Assembly (NCBI RefSeq): GCF_002878395.1
Contig: NC_061121.1
Coordinates: 48,954,126-49,018,125 of the forward strand
DNA: 64,000 nt
From: Capsicum annuum
Taxonomy: Eukaryota; Streptophyta; Magnoliopsida; Solanales; Solanaceae
Direction of reading: 5' to 3'
Position numbers and translations under genes: made by a program. Positions 21,276 through 34,553 of this stretch are shown here, in pieces (within the stretch, counting starts at the first letter, position 1; each line of letters starts with the position of its first letter). The notes beneath the pieces were generated by a model that was not told the origin of the DNA, searched no databases, and worked only from the letters and a program-made list of their open reading frames with translations.

Positions 21276-23380
21276 TGTAACGCCCCAAAATCTAGTTCTC
21301 GGGTAGCCACATGGTGCTTCGAACTACAAAAAGTCCCGAGCTAACCTTGGTTGCCTTCTAACACATCTGAATCTTAACATAGGGAAATATAAGCATAAAT
21401 CATGATGAAAGGTGGAAAACTATCTGAATATATCTGAAAGTACTAATCTCATCAATCTGATTAAGCAAATGCTTAAAATCTGAATACTAACTCGAAGGTC
21501 TAAATCTGAATCTAACAGTCCGAAAAGCCTCTACTATCTGAATCTAGAGAGTCGCTGGGATAGGCCGCAGCTGACTCAACTATCTGAAATGAGTAAATAC
21601 ATATCTACTGTTTCTTTCAAAATTGTTTTGTAAAGGAGATCATTCAAAACTGTTTTGTAAAGGAGATCTTTCAAAGCTTAAGGGAAAAAATTTCATCTGA
21701 AGGGACGTTGTCTTAACCGACATAAAGTATGCGAGCAACATGGAGTCCAACATCTCATCCTCCTAAGGAAGAAAACTCACATTGAGGAGAAGTATCATAC
21801 TCTTGCCAGGGAGATAACCTACTCATGTAATCAATCAAAAGATAAATTTGTCATCCATATCTAGTGGGAATAAATCTGAATCAGTACCTACGTTGGCTAC
21901 GTAGTTCTAGGAAAGTAGGATGTGCTTAATACACACTTCCCGCTCGGTGCTAAATACTACTCCCTTATTATATATATGCTCACTTTGTTGGAAATCCAAT
22001 TTTAAAAGCTAGCATAAGGGTTTATCTAAAACCAATTATGCATTTATCTGATATAAATTGTACTCAAATCTGTAATCTATTTCTATAAATAGTAGTAAAT
22101 TCTGAAAAGTGGATTCCATAGCTAAACTGAGGATCCGAAGATCAAATACTATTTATATAATTGAAAATATGCTAATCTCAGGGTGCTTAAAAGCACAAGT
22201 TCTTGAAATATCAATACTCAAATTCGGGCCTAATAACCCAGGCTTCAAACTCATGTAAATTCATAGTAAATCATCATGCTTAATACGCTTCTTGAAAATC
22301 ATGAAAAAATATCAAGATAGTAAAATCAAGAATTTCAATATCATGCTTAAACTCAATTGGAAAAAATCTGAAAATTCGCATTACATGCATAAATATATGA
22401 AATTAGTCAGGTAATTTAACATTCAATCACATGAAATCTCATAATCTTCAAACAATATAAATTGGGTATAAACCCTAACTTCAATTTCATGAGAGATCAC
22501 TTAAAATTTAGAAATTTCTAATTTAAAACAAATTTTTGTCACAAGGACTAAAGGATAGTCCTTGTTGAAACCCCACATACCTTGGATGATGAACTAGATG
22601 CACAAGCTTGCTTTTTGAGACTCTATTCACACTCATGAATGAAAAATCTTGAAACTCTTGGTCTAGGGATCTTAATCTTAAATCAATTTGGAGGATGGAT
22701 GGTGGAATCTTGAATTTCTTGGAGATGAATGTTGAAGCCTGGGTTTTGGATGAGAGTAATTTTGATGAAACTTAGCATATAATGCTTCTAAAAAGGCTTT
22801 AATCTCGTGGTTGGACGGATTGGGGGTTGGGGAAAAATCCAAAATATCCCTCTTTAACTCCTGAACGAAACTGGAAATATAAACTGGGGCCTTGATTTTT
22901 GGCCTTGGCACGACGCACCACAATCGCGCCAAGCCACTAGAAAATGCAACTGGGAAATGGGCAGACTCCCGATGCAGGATCATTGTGGTGCCCCTTTGGA
23001 ATGCTATTTTGGCACTTGGCGTGACGCGTCGTTATCTCGTTGGACCTCTAGAATTTGACCAAGAGGAAATGGCCCTCTCCGCGATACGCCAATATTGCAG
23101 AGGACCTCTAGAAAATGACAATTAGGAATTAACACTACTCCGTGACGCGTTAAGGGTCCAAATGATGGTGTTTTATGACTAGGACTTAAAATAGCCATAA
23201 CTTCTTACCCAGTTATCGGATTTAGGCAAATCTTATATCGTTAGAGAGCTTATTCAATTTCCTACGTCGGAAAGTTCAAATCTAAAGAATTAAACATAAA
23301 TTAAGGATCATCTATTCTAAAACCTAATCCTTGACATTTTTCAAGACAAGTTAAAGCTAGGGAAATTGTGGGGTATTACA
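21276..23380 (-). repeat. Gypsy array LTR 1 (3' LTR of copy A)
   Basis: The + strand begins TGTAACGCCCC and ends GGGGTATTACA. At 2105 bp it is shorter than LTR 2. About 430 bp present in LTR 2 (28733-29170) is missing near 21605, where instead a 24-bp segment (CAAAACTGTTTTGTAAAGGA and flanks) is nearly duplicated. It shares the hairpin-unit array (22905-23150) and the donor-like AAGGTATGTGGGGT on the minus strand (about 22571-22584). Confidence 0.93.
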
Positions 23381-23396
23381 ATATCTCCCCTTTGGT
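23381..23396 (-). other. Polypurine tract, copy A
   Basis: The minus strand reads ACCAAAGGGGAGATAT directly before LTR 1. Confidence 0.6.
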
Positions 23397-23609
23397 AAAA
23401 TTCGTCCTCAAATGTGGCTAGCTAAGCTAAAATTTCTAAGGAATATGGGAGCATAGGATAGCGTGCACAACTGAAGTGAAATGAATATCTAAACATAATT
23501 ATTCTGAGCTTCTAAGAAATCTGAGTGTGCATGAACTTACATGAGGACAACTATATAGCTGAATCTGCGATTAGAAAAGGACTGAATTAAGGAAGAGTAT
23601 TACCTTCAG

Positions 23610-25114
23610 CTAAATTGAGGTTGTGGAGAAGAGGTGAGGGTAATTGTCTTTTATGTCTACTTTTGTTTCCCAAGTGGCACCCTCAACGGACTGATTCCAC
23701 CAAAGAACTTTAACCAAGAGAACTTCTTTGTTCCTTAGTCTACGGAACTGATGATCTAAAATCTCAACTAGAATTTCTTCGTAAGAATGACTGTTAAGAA
23801 CATCTGAGCTTTCTAAAGGAGCTACAATGGTGGAGTCACCTATACTCTTATTAACCATAGAGACATGGAATACAGGATGAACTGTTGACAAGTGTGCGGG
23901 AAACTCAATCTCATAAGCTACTTTCCCAACACGACTCATGATCCTATAAGGGCCAATATAGCGGGGACTAAGTTTCCCCTTATTGCCAAATCTCTTCACC
24001 TCTTTCATGGATGAATTCTTCAGATACCTAAAATCACCCACTTTAAACTCGAGGTCCTTTCTTCTCATATGTGTGTAGGATTTCTGATGACTTTGGACTA
24101 TTTTTAATCTCTCTCTAATTAGCTTAACTTTTTCCATATCTTCAAACACTGAATTAGGCCCAAGCAAAGTGGCCTCACCCACTTCAAACCAACCTATAGG
24201 TGATCTACATCTCCTCCCATAAAGAGCTTCAAATGGAGCCATCTGAATGCTAGTATGATAACTATTGTTATAAGCAAACTTGATTAGTGGCAATTGCCAT
24301 CCCAACTACCCTTGAAATCAATAGCACATGCCCACAACATATCTTTTAAAGTCTAAATGGTCCTCTCTGCCAGACTACCTATCTGAGGATGAAAAGCTGA
24401 ACTAAAATGGATTTGGGTACCAAGACTGTTCTAAAAGGCTTTCCAAAATTGAGAAGTCAACTCAGTACCCATATCTGAAATGATAGACAAGGGAACTCCA
24501 TGTAATCTGACTAACTCTCGGATATACAATTTAGCATAATCTTCAGTTGTATAGGATGTATGAATTGGCAAGAAAAGCGCTGACTTAGTCAATCTGTCTA
24601 CAATAACTCAAATCAAATCATGATGACGATGCGATTGGGGTAAACCAGTCATAAAATCCATATTCATCCCTTCCCACTTCCAAGTGGGGATACCAAACTC
24701 TTGCAATGTACCACCAGGTCTTTGGTGCTCTACCTTAACCTGTTGACAAGTTACATATTTAGCTATGAACTCTCCTATACCCCTCTTCATACCATTCCAC
24801 CAATACATCTCCCGCAAGTCGTGGTACATCTTGGTATCACCTGGATGAATACTATAATGTACACCATGTTCTTCTGCCATAATTCTCTGCCTCACACAAG
24901 GTACACACAGTCTACTTTGGTATCTCCACACACCATCTCCCCCTTGGGAGAAAACCTCTACCTTTTGGTCTTTAACTGACTCCTTCAGTTTGACCAAGCT
25001 AGAATCCATAACTTGCTTTAACTTCACTTCCGAAACTAGGGAAGATTCGAAACTACTCTGAACCCAAACATTACCTTCAGCTGAATCAACTAACCTAACA
25101 CCCAACCTAGCCAA
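23610..25114 (-). pseudogene. Gypsy copy A integrase with chromodomain
   Basis: Three parts are visible on the minus strand. At 24608-25114 is the integrase N-terminal zinc-binding region (EEHGVHYSIHPGDTKMYHDL, then YVTCQQVKVEHQ) leading to the core (MNMDFMTGLP). The middle of the core, 24306-24607, is broken by stops. At 23610-24305 is a 231-codon open frame with the end of the core (FAYNNSYHTSIQMAPFEALY, GRRCRSP), the GPYRI/VGKVAYEIEFP region, and a C-terminal chromodomain (ILDHQFRRLRNKEV, VKVLWWN, EGATWE). The chromodomain directs chromovirus integration to heterochromatin in studied elements. It is the best-preserved part of the array. Confidence 0.88.
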
Positions 25115-25149
25115 ACGATGAACTTCTCAAGCTAATTCTTTCTTATCTT

Positions 25150-26640
25150 TCTCCACATGAGCAACATTGTCCATAGACAATCTACTGAGGGTGTTTGCCA
25201 CTACATTAGCCTTGCCCGGATGGTACAACACACTCATATCATATTCCTTCAACAACTCTAACCACCTTCTCCGACTGAGATTCAACTCCTTCTAAGTAAA
25301 TAGATATTTCAAGCATTTGTGGTCTATGAACATATCTACATGAACACCATACAAATAATGTCTCCAAATTTTCAAAGAAAATACCACAACAGCTAATTCC
25401 AGATCATGGGTTAGGTAATTCTTCTAATGAGTCTTCTTTTTTCTAGAGCCATAGGCTATGACCTTACCTCTCTACATCAACACACAACCCAAACCAATGC
25501 TAGAGGCATCATAATACACCACAAAACCATCTGTACTATTAGGTAATGATAACACTAGGGATGAAGTGAGTTAAGTATTCAACTCCTGAAAACTCTTCTT
25601 GCAGGAATCTGACCATTGGAACTTAACTTTCTTTTAGGTCAATCTAGACATAGGACATGCAATAGATGAGAAACATTCAACAAAACGGCATTAATAGCCA
25701 GCTAAACCCAAGAAACTCCTAATATCTGATGGAGAGATAGGTCTAGGTCAATTTCTTACTGGTTTTGTCTATTGAGGATCAACTCTAATGCCATCGACGG
25801 AAATAATATGATCGAGAAAGGCTACTAATATTAGCCAAAACTCACACTTGCTGAATTTGAAAAATAATTGGTGATCTCTAAAAGCTTGCAAAACAATTCT
25901 AAGATGGTCTACATGGTCATCCTCACTATGGGAGTATACGAGGATATCATCTATGAACACTATGACAAATGTATCTATATACTGCTTGAACACTCAATTC
26001 ATGAGGTCTATGAAAGCCTCTAGAGCATTGGTTAGCCCAAAAAACATGACTAGAAACTTAAAATGAACATAGCGGGTTCTAAAGGTTGTCTTCGAAATAT
26101 CACATTCCCTAACTTTAAGCTGGTGATAGCCAGATCTAAAGTCTATCTTTGAGAAATAACTTGTACCTTGCAATTGATCAAACAGATCATTAACTCTAGG
26201 AAGAGGATATTTGTTCTTGACCGTGACTTTATTTAGTTGATGATAGTCAATGCACATCTGCAAAAGAACCATCTTATTTTTGCACAAATAGGACGGGAGC
26301 ACCCCATAGAGAAACACTAGGCCTTATGAAACCTTTATCTAAAAGATCTTTGAGTTGCTTTGTTAACTCCTTAAGCTCTGCGGGAGCCATAGGATAAAGA
26401 GGGATAGAGATAGGCTGAATATCTGGAAGAAGGTCAATACCAAATTTTATCTCTCTATTAGGAGGTACCCCTGGGAGATCTTCTGGGAAAACATCAGGAA
26501 ACTCATTCACTACATCAACTGACTGAACTATTGAAGTCTCAGACTTAGTGTTTTTAACTAAAACTAGATGATAAATGTAACCTTTGGATATCAAATTTCT
26601 TGCCTTAAGATAAGATATGACGTGACTCTTGGGAGACACT
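25150..26640 (-). pseudogene. Gypsy copy A reverse transcriptase-RNase H
   Basis: Frame pieces at 26274-26639 ([20 protein letters not shown], then [20 protein letters not shown]), 25994-26317 ([20 protein letters not shown], then [16 protein letters not shown]) and 25769-25993 ([13 protein letters not shown], the Y/F-x-D-D active site) give a nearly complete RT. A TGA interrupts RT at 25994-25996, just before FKQYID, and a TAA lies near 25633 at the start of the RNase H linker. Both stops occur at the same places in copy B. RNase H follows to about 25150, badly broken, ending with a region like copy B's YHPRKANVVADNLSRL. Confidence 0.88.
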
Positions 26641-27117
26641 GAATTATCGAACCACTTAAAAATTAGCCTATTTGGAAATTAAAACTTCACCACTCGGGTG
26701 TGACAATCTATAAAAGCATAACAGGAATGGAGCCAATCTATACCAAGAATAAGATCAAAGTCAACCATGTCTAACTCTATCAAGTCTGCTAATATGACTT
26801 TGTGAAGGACAATGATAGGTCACTTTTATAAATTTTCTTAGCAATAACTAACTTACCAACTAGGGTAGAAACTTAGAAGGGTTCAAGAATATTTTCAGAA
26901 CTTATATAAAAACTCATGGCAACTAACAGGGTCACATAAGAGAAACTCGACCCGGGGTCTTGCAACACATACACAACAAAATGAAAGACAAGAAGCATAC
27001 CAGTAACAACATCAGGTGAATATTTCTGCTCCTGCCATGAGGGTAAAGCATAAAATCAATTTTGGCGCTAACCACCAGCAGTACTAGATGATGCACCCTG
27101 AGGAGAAGCTGGGCGAC
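26641..27117 (-). pseudogene. Gypsy copy A protease region, decayed
   Basis: Between the gag zinc knuckle and RT, where the aspartic protease is expected, the minus strand contains fragments such as FDLILGIDWLHSCYAFIDCH (about 26690-26755), typical of the segment following the protease. Stops and indels prevent any long frame; I did not identify a clear D-S/T-G active site. Confidence 0.6.
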
Positions 27118-28224
27118 CTAAAGGAGCAGGTGCACTATTAGCCTAAGTCTGGGGACGAATATCTTTATTTCCCTACTTAACATGCGGACAGTATCTAATG
27201 TTGTGACCCACCTTACCACATCCAAAATAACCTTTTTGACCAGCCAAAAACTCACCAAGATAATTCTTACCACACTTAGCACACTGAGGATAATTGGGCC
27301 TACCACCCACACTACTCTGAGATATGGAATTAGAAGACTTACCCCACCGCTCTTGCCTATTTTTGGGAGCATAGGCACTGGATAAAGATGGTGCAGGCAT
27401 AGATGAATGATTCTAAAACTGTGAATGATTTCCTCCTCTAGACCTGTTCTGACCATGATCAAACTGCCCTATTTTAGTTCCCTTATTTACTCTCTCTTTT
27501 TTCTTTATCTTTCCTGCCTTAATCTGCTGAGCATGCATCATTAATCTAGAAAGGTCCATGTCTCTATTGGTCATAGCAGTCCTATACTTCTTAACCACCA
27601 ACCCAAACACATCGGTCACATATTTACTCATGCTTTACCTAGGGTCAGCCATCTAATCAGGGGCTTACTTAAACAACTGGTTAAACTTGAGGCAATACTC
27701 TTTTACTGTCATGGATCCCTGCCTCAGGTTCATGAACTCTTCTATCTTAGCTTCCCTTATCTCCAGTGGGAAGAATTTGTCTAGGAACGCATCTTGAAAT
27801 ATCTGCCAAGTCATAAGAGCTGCATTCTCCCCTCTACTCTTCTTCCACATTACCACTAATCATAAGTAACATCCTTCAACGTATAGGATGCCAATTCTAC
27901 ACTTTGTTCTTTAGAAACATGCATAATTTGGGTGATCTTTTTCACTTTATCAAGATATAGTTGTGTCTCCTCACCTAGTTTTGACCTAAAGAATTTTGGC
28001 GGGTTTATTCTCATGAAATCTTAAATCCTGGCTGCAGTTAAATCTCCATCCTACTGAGATGGGACTGCAGCCTGATGAGTACCTTAAACATTAGTTGTCA
28101 TAGCTTGGGGTAGCGTCTGAAAAACTGTCAGAAACTCTGCATGTGACACATTCTTATTCAGAGAATTTGCGGGCAGAGGTGACTGGTTATCATTCCTATA
28201 GGCATTAGCTCTGCAAGGAGGCAT
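27118..28224 (-). pseudogene. Gypsy copy A gag
   Basis: The minus-strand start at 28222-28224 reads MPPCRANAYRNDNQ and is matched by copy B at 35720. The core capsid-like region (27665-27856) contains TWQIFQDAFLDKFFP and LRQGSMTVKEYCLKFNQL, the usual plant gypsy gag motif. A zinc knuckle follows (27173-27400): KGYFGCGKVGHNIRYCP. The first Cys of the C-x2-C-x4-H-x4-C pattern is Tyr here, as in copy B. Stops in the N-terminal part and a 2-bp lesion near 27860 break the frame. Confidence 0.85.
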
Positions 28225-28380
28225 ATTCTGTTATAAAGGGGCATGAGTTAATAGAAGATAGTGATAGTTGTAAGCATGATAGATTATGAAAGAAAAAAAG
28301 GTTTTTCAGTACTTCACACAAATGATCAAGACTCTACGTAACGTGGTTTGTCTGACTCCCTAGGACTCACTAAACCTTAA

Positions 28381-28392
28381 GCTCTAACACCA
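28381..28392 (-). other. Primer binding site, copy A
   Basis: Minus strand TGGTGTTAGAGC, four bases after LTR 2, differs at two positions from TGGTATCAGAGC, the site complementary to the 3' end of initiator methionine tRNA. Confidence 0.7.
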
Positions 28393-28396
28393 AGTT

Positions 28397-30918
28397 TGTA
28401 AAGCCTCAAATCTAGTTCCCGGGATGTCACATGGTGCTCCAAACTATAAGTAATCCCTAGCTAACCCTGGCTGCCTTCTAACACATCTAAAACTTAACAT
28501 AGAGAAATATAAGCAAAAATCATGATGAAATACAAAAAACTATCTGACTATATCTGAAAGTACTAATCTCATCAATTTGATTAAACAAATGCTTTAAATC
28601 TGAAAACTAACTCAAAGATCTAAATCTGAATCTAACAATCCGACAAGCCTCTACTATCTGAATATAAAGAGTCATTGGGACAGGCCCCAGCTGACTCAAC
28701 TGTCTGAAATGAGTAAAGACATATCTACTAGTAACTTGGAAATCTGAATAACTAAGCCCTCAAAACTATGAGGACTCACCAACTGGAGAGATGTAGATAA
28801 GATGCTCGAAGATCAATCACGTGCTGAGACTAAGTACCTATACCTAAATTATGAGACAATGTAGCACATAGACCTATATGTAGATTAGTACTTTGAGGAT
28901 TTACTGAGTATATAGGGGTACATGCTATAAGCAAACAACATCATCACAGTTTATAAAATCATGCATGTTAAATGTAAATGACTCACATAAGCTTGAGTAA
29001 ATCTGAAGTCTGAAAGTTAATATCATGAATAACAAAGCATATAGTATAAATCTTGTGGTCATTACATTAGTTCTAAAATCTGTATTCTATTCTCATTCTC
29101 AAATCATATAGGCTAAGTGGAATCTATAAGTCTGTATAGAAAATACTTTGTCATTTTATCTGAAGGGAAATTCAATCAAAACTATTTAGTAAGGGAGATC
29201 TTTCAAAGCTTTAGGGAAAAACATTTCATCTTAAGGAAGGTTATCTTAACCGACATAAACCATGTGAGCAACATGGAGTCCAATGTCTTGTCCTCCTAAG
29301 GAAGAAACCTCACATTGGGGAGAGGTATCATACTCTTGCCAAGGAGTATAACCTACCTATGTGATCGATCACAAGCTAAATCTGTCATCCATATCTAATG
29401 GTAATAAATCTGAATCTGTACCTACGTTGGCTACATAGTTCTAGGAAACTAGGATGCGCTAAACCCACGCTTCCCACTCGGTGCTAAATACTACTCCCTT
29501 ATTATATATATGCTCACTTTGTTGGAAATCCACTTTTAAAAGCTAGTATAAGGGTTTATCTAAAACCAATTATGCATTTATCTGATACAAACTGTACTCA
29601 AATCTGTAATCTGTTTCTATAAACTGTAGTAAAATTTTGAAAAGTATTCCAACGCTAAACTGAGGATCCGAAGATCAAATACTGTTTATATAACTAAAAA
29701 TATGCTAATCTCAGGGTGCTTAAAAGCACAAGTTCATGAAATATCAATACTCAAATTCGGGCCTAATAACCCAGGCTTCAAACTCAAGTAAATTCATAGT
29801 AAATCATCATGCTTAATACGCTTCTTGAAAATCATCAAAGATATCAAGATAGTAAAATCAAGAATCTCAAATTCATGCTTAAACTCAATTGGTAATAATC
29901 TTAAAATTCCCACTACATGCATAAATATATGAATTTAGTCATGTAATTCAACATTAAATCACTTGAAATCTCATAATCTTCAAACAATATAAATTGGGTA
30001 TAAACCCTAACTTCAATTTCATGGGAGATCACTTAAAATTCCAGAATTTATAATTTAAAACAAATTTTAGGCACAAGGACGAAAGGATTGTCCTTGTTGA
30101 AACCCCGCATACCTTAGATAATGAACTAGATGCACAAGCTTGCTTTTTGAGACTCTATTCACACTCTTGAATGAAGATTCCTGAAGCTCTTGATCTAGGG
30201 ATCTTAAATCTTGAATCAATTTGGAGAAAGGATGGTGGAATCTTGAGTTTCTTGGAGATGAATGTTGAAGCCTAGGATTTTGGATGAGAGTAATTTTGAT
30301 GAAACTTAGAATATAATGCTTCTAAAAAGGCTTTAATCTCTTGTTTGGACGGATTGGGGGTTGGGAAAAAGTCCAAAATACCTCCTTTTAACTCCTGAAC
30401 AAAACTGGAAAAATAAAATGGGCCCCCAATTTTTGGCCTTGATGCGACGCGCCATAATCACGCAAAGCCACTGAAAAATTCCAACTGGGAATTAGGTAGA
30501 CACCGTGATGTGGGTTCATTGCGGTTCCCCTTTGGAATACCATTTTGGCACATAGCGCGATGCGCTATTATCGCGCTGGACTTCTGGAATTTGATCAAGG
30601 GGAAATGGACCTCTCCACGATGCGCAAATATTGTGGAGGGCTACTAGAAAATGAAAATTAGGAATTAACACTGCTCCGCAATGTGCTAAGGGTCCAAATG
30701 ATAGTGTTTTACGATTGGGACTTAAAATAGTCATAACTTCATACCCGCTTATCCGATTTAGGCAAATCTTATATCGTTGGAAAGCTTATTAAATTTCCTA
30801 CGTAATGGAAAATTCAAATCTAAAGAATCCCACTCAAATTAAATATCATTTATTCTTAAAGATAATCCTTGACATTTATCAAGATGAGTTTAAACTAAGG
30901 AAATCGCGGGGTATTACA
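28397..30918 (-). repeat. Gypsy array LTR 2, shared by both copies
   Basis: At 2522 bp it is the 5' LTR of copy A and the 3' LTR of copy B. The + strand begins TGTAAAGCCTC and ends GGGGTATTACA. It has the hairpin-unit array (about 30430-30690) and a donor-like AAGGTATGCGGGG on the minus strand (about 30103-30115). It is the most complete of the three LTRs. Confidence 0.92.
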
Positions 30919-30934
30919 ATATCTACTCCTTGGG
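30919..30934 (-). other. Polypurine tract, copy B (mutated)
   Basis: The minus strand reads CCCAAGGAGTAGATAT before LTR 2; compared with copy A the purine run is interrupted. Confidence 0.45.
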
Positions 30935-31139
30935 AACATTCATCCTTAAATATGGCTAGCTAAGCTAAAATTTCTGAGGAATCTAAGAGCATAGGATAGC
31001 ATGGACAACTGAAATGAACTGAACATCTAAATCTAAATTATTCTGAGCTTATGAGAAATTTGAGTGTGCATGAACTTACATGAGGAAAACTATATAGCTG
31101 AATCTGCGATTAGAAAAGGACTGAATTAATAAAATGTAT

Positions 31140-32470
31140 TATCTTCGGCTAAGTCTGAGGTTGCAGAGAAGAGATAAGGGTACTTGGCTCGCATGTCTTC
31201 TTCTGCTTCCCAAGTGGCACCCTCAATGGACTAATTCCGCCAAAGAACTTTGACCAAGGGAACTTCTTTTTTCCTTAGTTTACTGATTTGAAGATCTAAT
31301 ATCTCAACTGGAATCTCTTCGTAAGAAAAATTGTTCAAAACATCTGAGCTTTCTAAAGGAGATACAATATTGGAGTAATGATACTCTTATTAAGCATAGA
31401 GATGCGGAATACAGGATAAAATGTTGACAAGTCTGTAGGTAACTCAATCTCATTAGCTACTTTCCCAACACGACTCGGGATCCTATAAGGGCCAATATAA
31501 TAGGGACTAAGTTTCCCCTTCTTGTCAAATCTCTTCACCCCTTTCATGGTTGAAATCTTCAGATACACAAAATCACCCACTTTAAACTTGAGGTCCCTTC
31601 TTCTCATATCTGCATAGTATTTCTGATGACTTTGGGCTATTTTCAATCTCTCTCTAATTAACTTAACTTTCTCCATAGCTTCAAACACTGAATCAGGCCC
31701 AAGCAAAGCAGCCTCACCCAATTTCAAACCAACCTATGGGTGATCTATATCTTCTCCCATAAAGATATTCAAATAGAGCCATCTGAATGCTAGCATGATA
31801 ATTGTTGTTATAAGAAAACTCAATTAGTGACAATTGATCATCCCAACTACCCTTGAAATCAAGAGCACATGCCCTCAATATATCTTCTAAATTCTGAATG
31901 GTCCTCTCTGCCTGACTATTTTTCTGAGGATGAAAAGCTAACTAAGATGGATTTTGGTACCAAGACCCTTCTAAAAGGCTTTCCAAAACTGAGAAGTGAA
32001 CTCAGTACCCCTATCTGAATTGATAGACAAGGGAACTCCATGTAATTTGACTAACTCTCGGATATACAATTTAGCATAATCTTCAGTTGTATAGGATGTA
32101 TGAATTGGCAAGAAAAGCTCTGACTTAGTCAATCTGTCTACAATAACCCAAATCGAATTATGAGAACGACCTGATTGGGGTAAACCAGTAACCAAATCTA
32201 TATTCACCCCTTCCCACTTCCAAGTGGGTATACCAAACTCTTACAATATACCACCAGGTCTTTGGTGCTCTACCTTATCCTATTTATAAGTTGTACATTT
32301 AGCTATGAACTCCGCTATATCCCTCTTCATACTATTCCACCAATAGCTCTATCGCAACTCCCGGTACATCTTGGTAGAACCTGGATGAATAGAATAACGT
32401 TCACCATGTACTTTTTCCATAATTCTCTACCTCAAATCATCAACACAAGGCATACACAATATACTTTGGT
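31140..32470 (-). pseudogene. Gypsy copy B integrase with chromodomain
   Basis: On the minus strand 31971-32207 encodes the integrase core (WVIVDRLTKSELFLP, then GVPLSINSDRGTEFTSQFW) with both catalytic Asp residues of the D-D-E triad visible. 31353-31727 encodes the C-terminal part (EAMEKVKLIRERLKIAQSHQ, GPYRIPSRVGKVANEIELP). The chromodomain region (31150-31260) is still legible (SIEGATWEAEED) but has a stop in place of the residue before SIEG. Frame breaks separate the pieces. Confidence 0.85.
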
Positions 32471-32599
32471 ATCTCAACACACCATCTCCCCCTTGGGAGA
32501 AAACCTCTACCTTTTCGTCTTTAACAGACTCCTTTAGTTTGACGAAGCTAGAATCCATATTTTGATTTTCCTTCACTTCCAAAATCAGGGATGATTCGG

Positions 32600-33900
32600 A
32601 ACTACTCTAAACCCAAACATTACCTTTAGTTGAATCAACCAACCTAACACCCAACCTAGCCAAACAATGAACTTCTCGAGCTAATTCTTTCTTATCTTTC
32701 TCTACATGAGCAACATTGCCCATAGACAATCTACTGAGGTTGTCTGCCACTACATTGGCCTTTCTCGGATGGTATAACACACTTATCTCATATTTTTTCA
32801 ACAACTCTAACCACCTTCTCTGATGGAGATTTTAACTCCCTTTTAGTAAACACATATTCCAAGCTTTTGTGGTCTATAAACATATCTACATGCACACCAT
32901 ACAGCTAATGTCTCCTGATTTTCAAAGTAAATACTACAACAGCTAATTCCAGATCATGGGTTGGGTAATTCTTCTCATGAGGCTTCAACTGTCTAGAGGA
33001 ACAGGTAGTGACCTTACCTCTCTACATCAACACACAACCCAAACCAACTCTAGAGGCATCATAATACACCACAAAACCATCTATACCATCAGGTAATGGT
33101 AACATTGGGGATGAAGTGACTCGAGTCTTTAACTCCTGAAAACTCTTCTCACAGGAATCTGACCATTGGAACTTAACTTTCTTTTAGGTCAATCTAGACA
33201 TAGGAGACGAAATAGATGAGAAACCTTTAAAAAAATGGAGGTAATAGCCAGCTAGACCAAAGAAACTCCTAATATTTGACAGAGAGAAAGGCTTAGGCCA
33301 ATTTCTTACAGCTTTTATCTTTTTGGGAAAAACTCTAATGCCATCGGCGGAAATTATATGACCGAGAAAGGCTACTGATCTTAGCCAAAACTCACACTTT
33401 CTGAATTTGGCATATAATTGATGATCTCTAAGATCTTACAAGATAATTCTAAGATGGTCTGCATGATCATCCTCACCACCGAAGTGTACGAGCATATCAT
33501 CTATGAACACTATGAAAAACATATCTAGATACTGCTTGAACACTCAATTCATGAGGTCCATGAAAGCCGCTGGAGCATTGGTAAGCCGGAAAGACATTAC
33601 TAGAAACTCAAAATGACCATAGCGGGTTCTGAAGGCTGTCTTCAGAATATCACATTCCCTAACTTTAAGCTGGTGATAGCCGGATCTAAGGTCTATCTTT
33701 GAGAAATAACTTACTCCTTGAAATTGATCAAATAGGTCAACAATTCTAGGAAGAGGATATTTGTTCTTAACTGTGACCTTATTTAGTTGACGATAGTCAA
33801 TGCACATCCGCAAAGAACAATCTTTTTTTCGCACGTATAGGACAGGAGCACCCTATGGAGAAATACTAGGCCTTATGAAACCTTTATCTAAAATATCTTT
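32600..33900 (-). pseudogene. Gypsy copy B reverse transcriptase-RNase H
   Basis: 33544-33834 encodes RT motifs ([46 protein letters not shown]) and stops at the same TGA as copy A. The next frame holds FIDDMLV, the active site. 32607-32804 is the RNase H end and linker (LYHPRKANVVADNLSRLSMG, then REVHCLARLGVRLVDS). Near 33900 a deletion of about 57 bp relative to copy A (26355-26412) removes part of the RT N-terminus, apparently between short TTTGAG/GAGATAGG-type repeats. Confidence 0.85.
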
Positions 33901-34553
33901 GAGATAGGCTGAGTATCTAGTAGAAGGTCGGTACCAAATTCTATCTCTCTATCAGGAGGTACCCCTGGGAGATCTTCTAGGAAAACATTAGTAAAATCAT
34001 TCACTACATAAATTGACTATACTGTTGGAGTCTCAGACTTAGTGTCTTTAACCCAAACTAGATGGTAAATGCAACCTTTGGATATCAACTTTCTGGACTT
34101 AAGATAATATGAAGTGACTCTTGGAAAACACTAAATTATCGAAACACTCAAAAATTGGCTTATCTGGAAACTGAAACTTCACCACTCGGGTGTGACAATC
34201 TATAGAAGCATAACAGGAATGGATCCAATCCATACCAAGAATAAGATCAAAATTAACCATATCTAACTCTATCAAGTCTACTAATATGACTTTGTGAAGG
34301 ACAGTGATAGGACACTTTTATAGATTTTCTTAGCAAAAATTGACTAACCTACTAGGGTAGAAACCATGAAGGGCTCAGGAATATTTTCATAACTTATATC
34401 AAAATTCACGACAACTAATGGGGTCACATAAGGAAAACTCAACCCGGGATCTAACAACACATACATAGCAAAATAAAAGACACGAAGCATACCATTAACA
34501 ACATCAGGTGAATCTTTCTTCTTTTGTCGTTAGGGTAAAGCATAAAATTAGTT

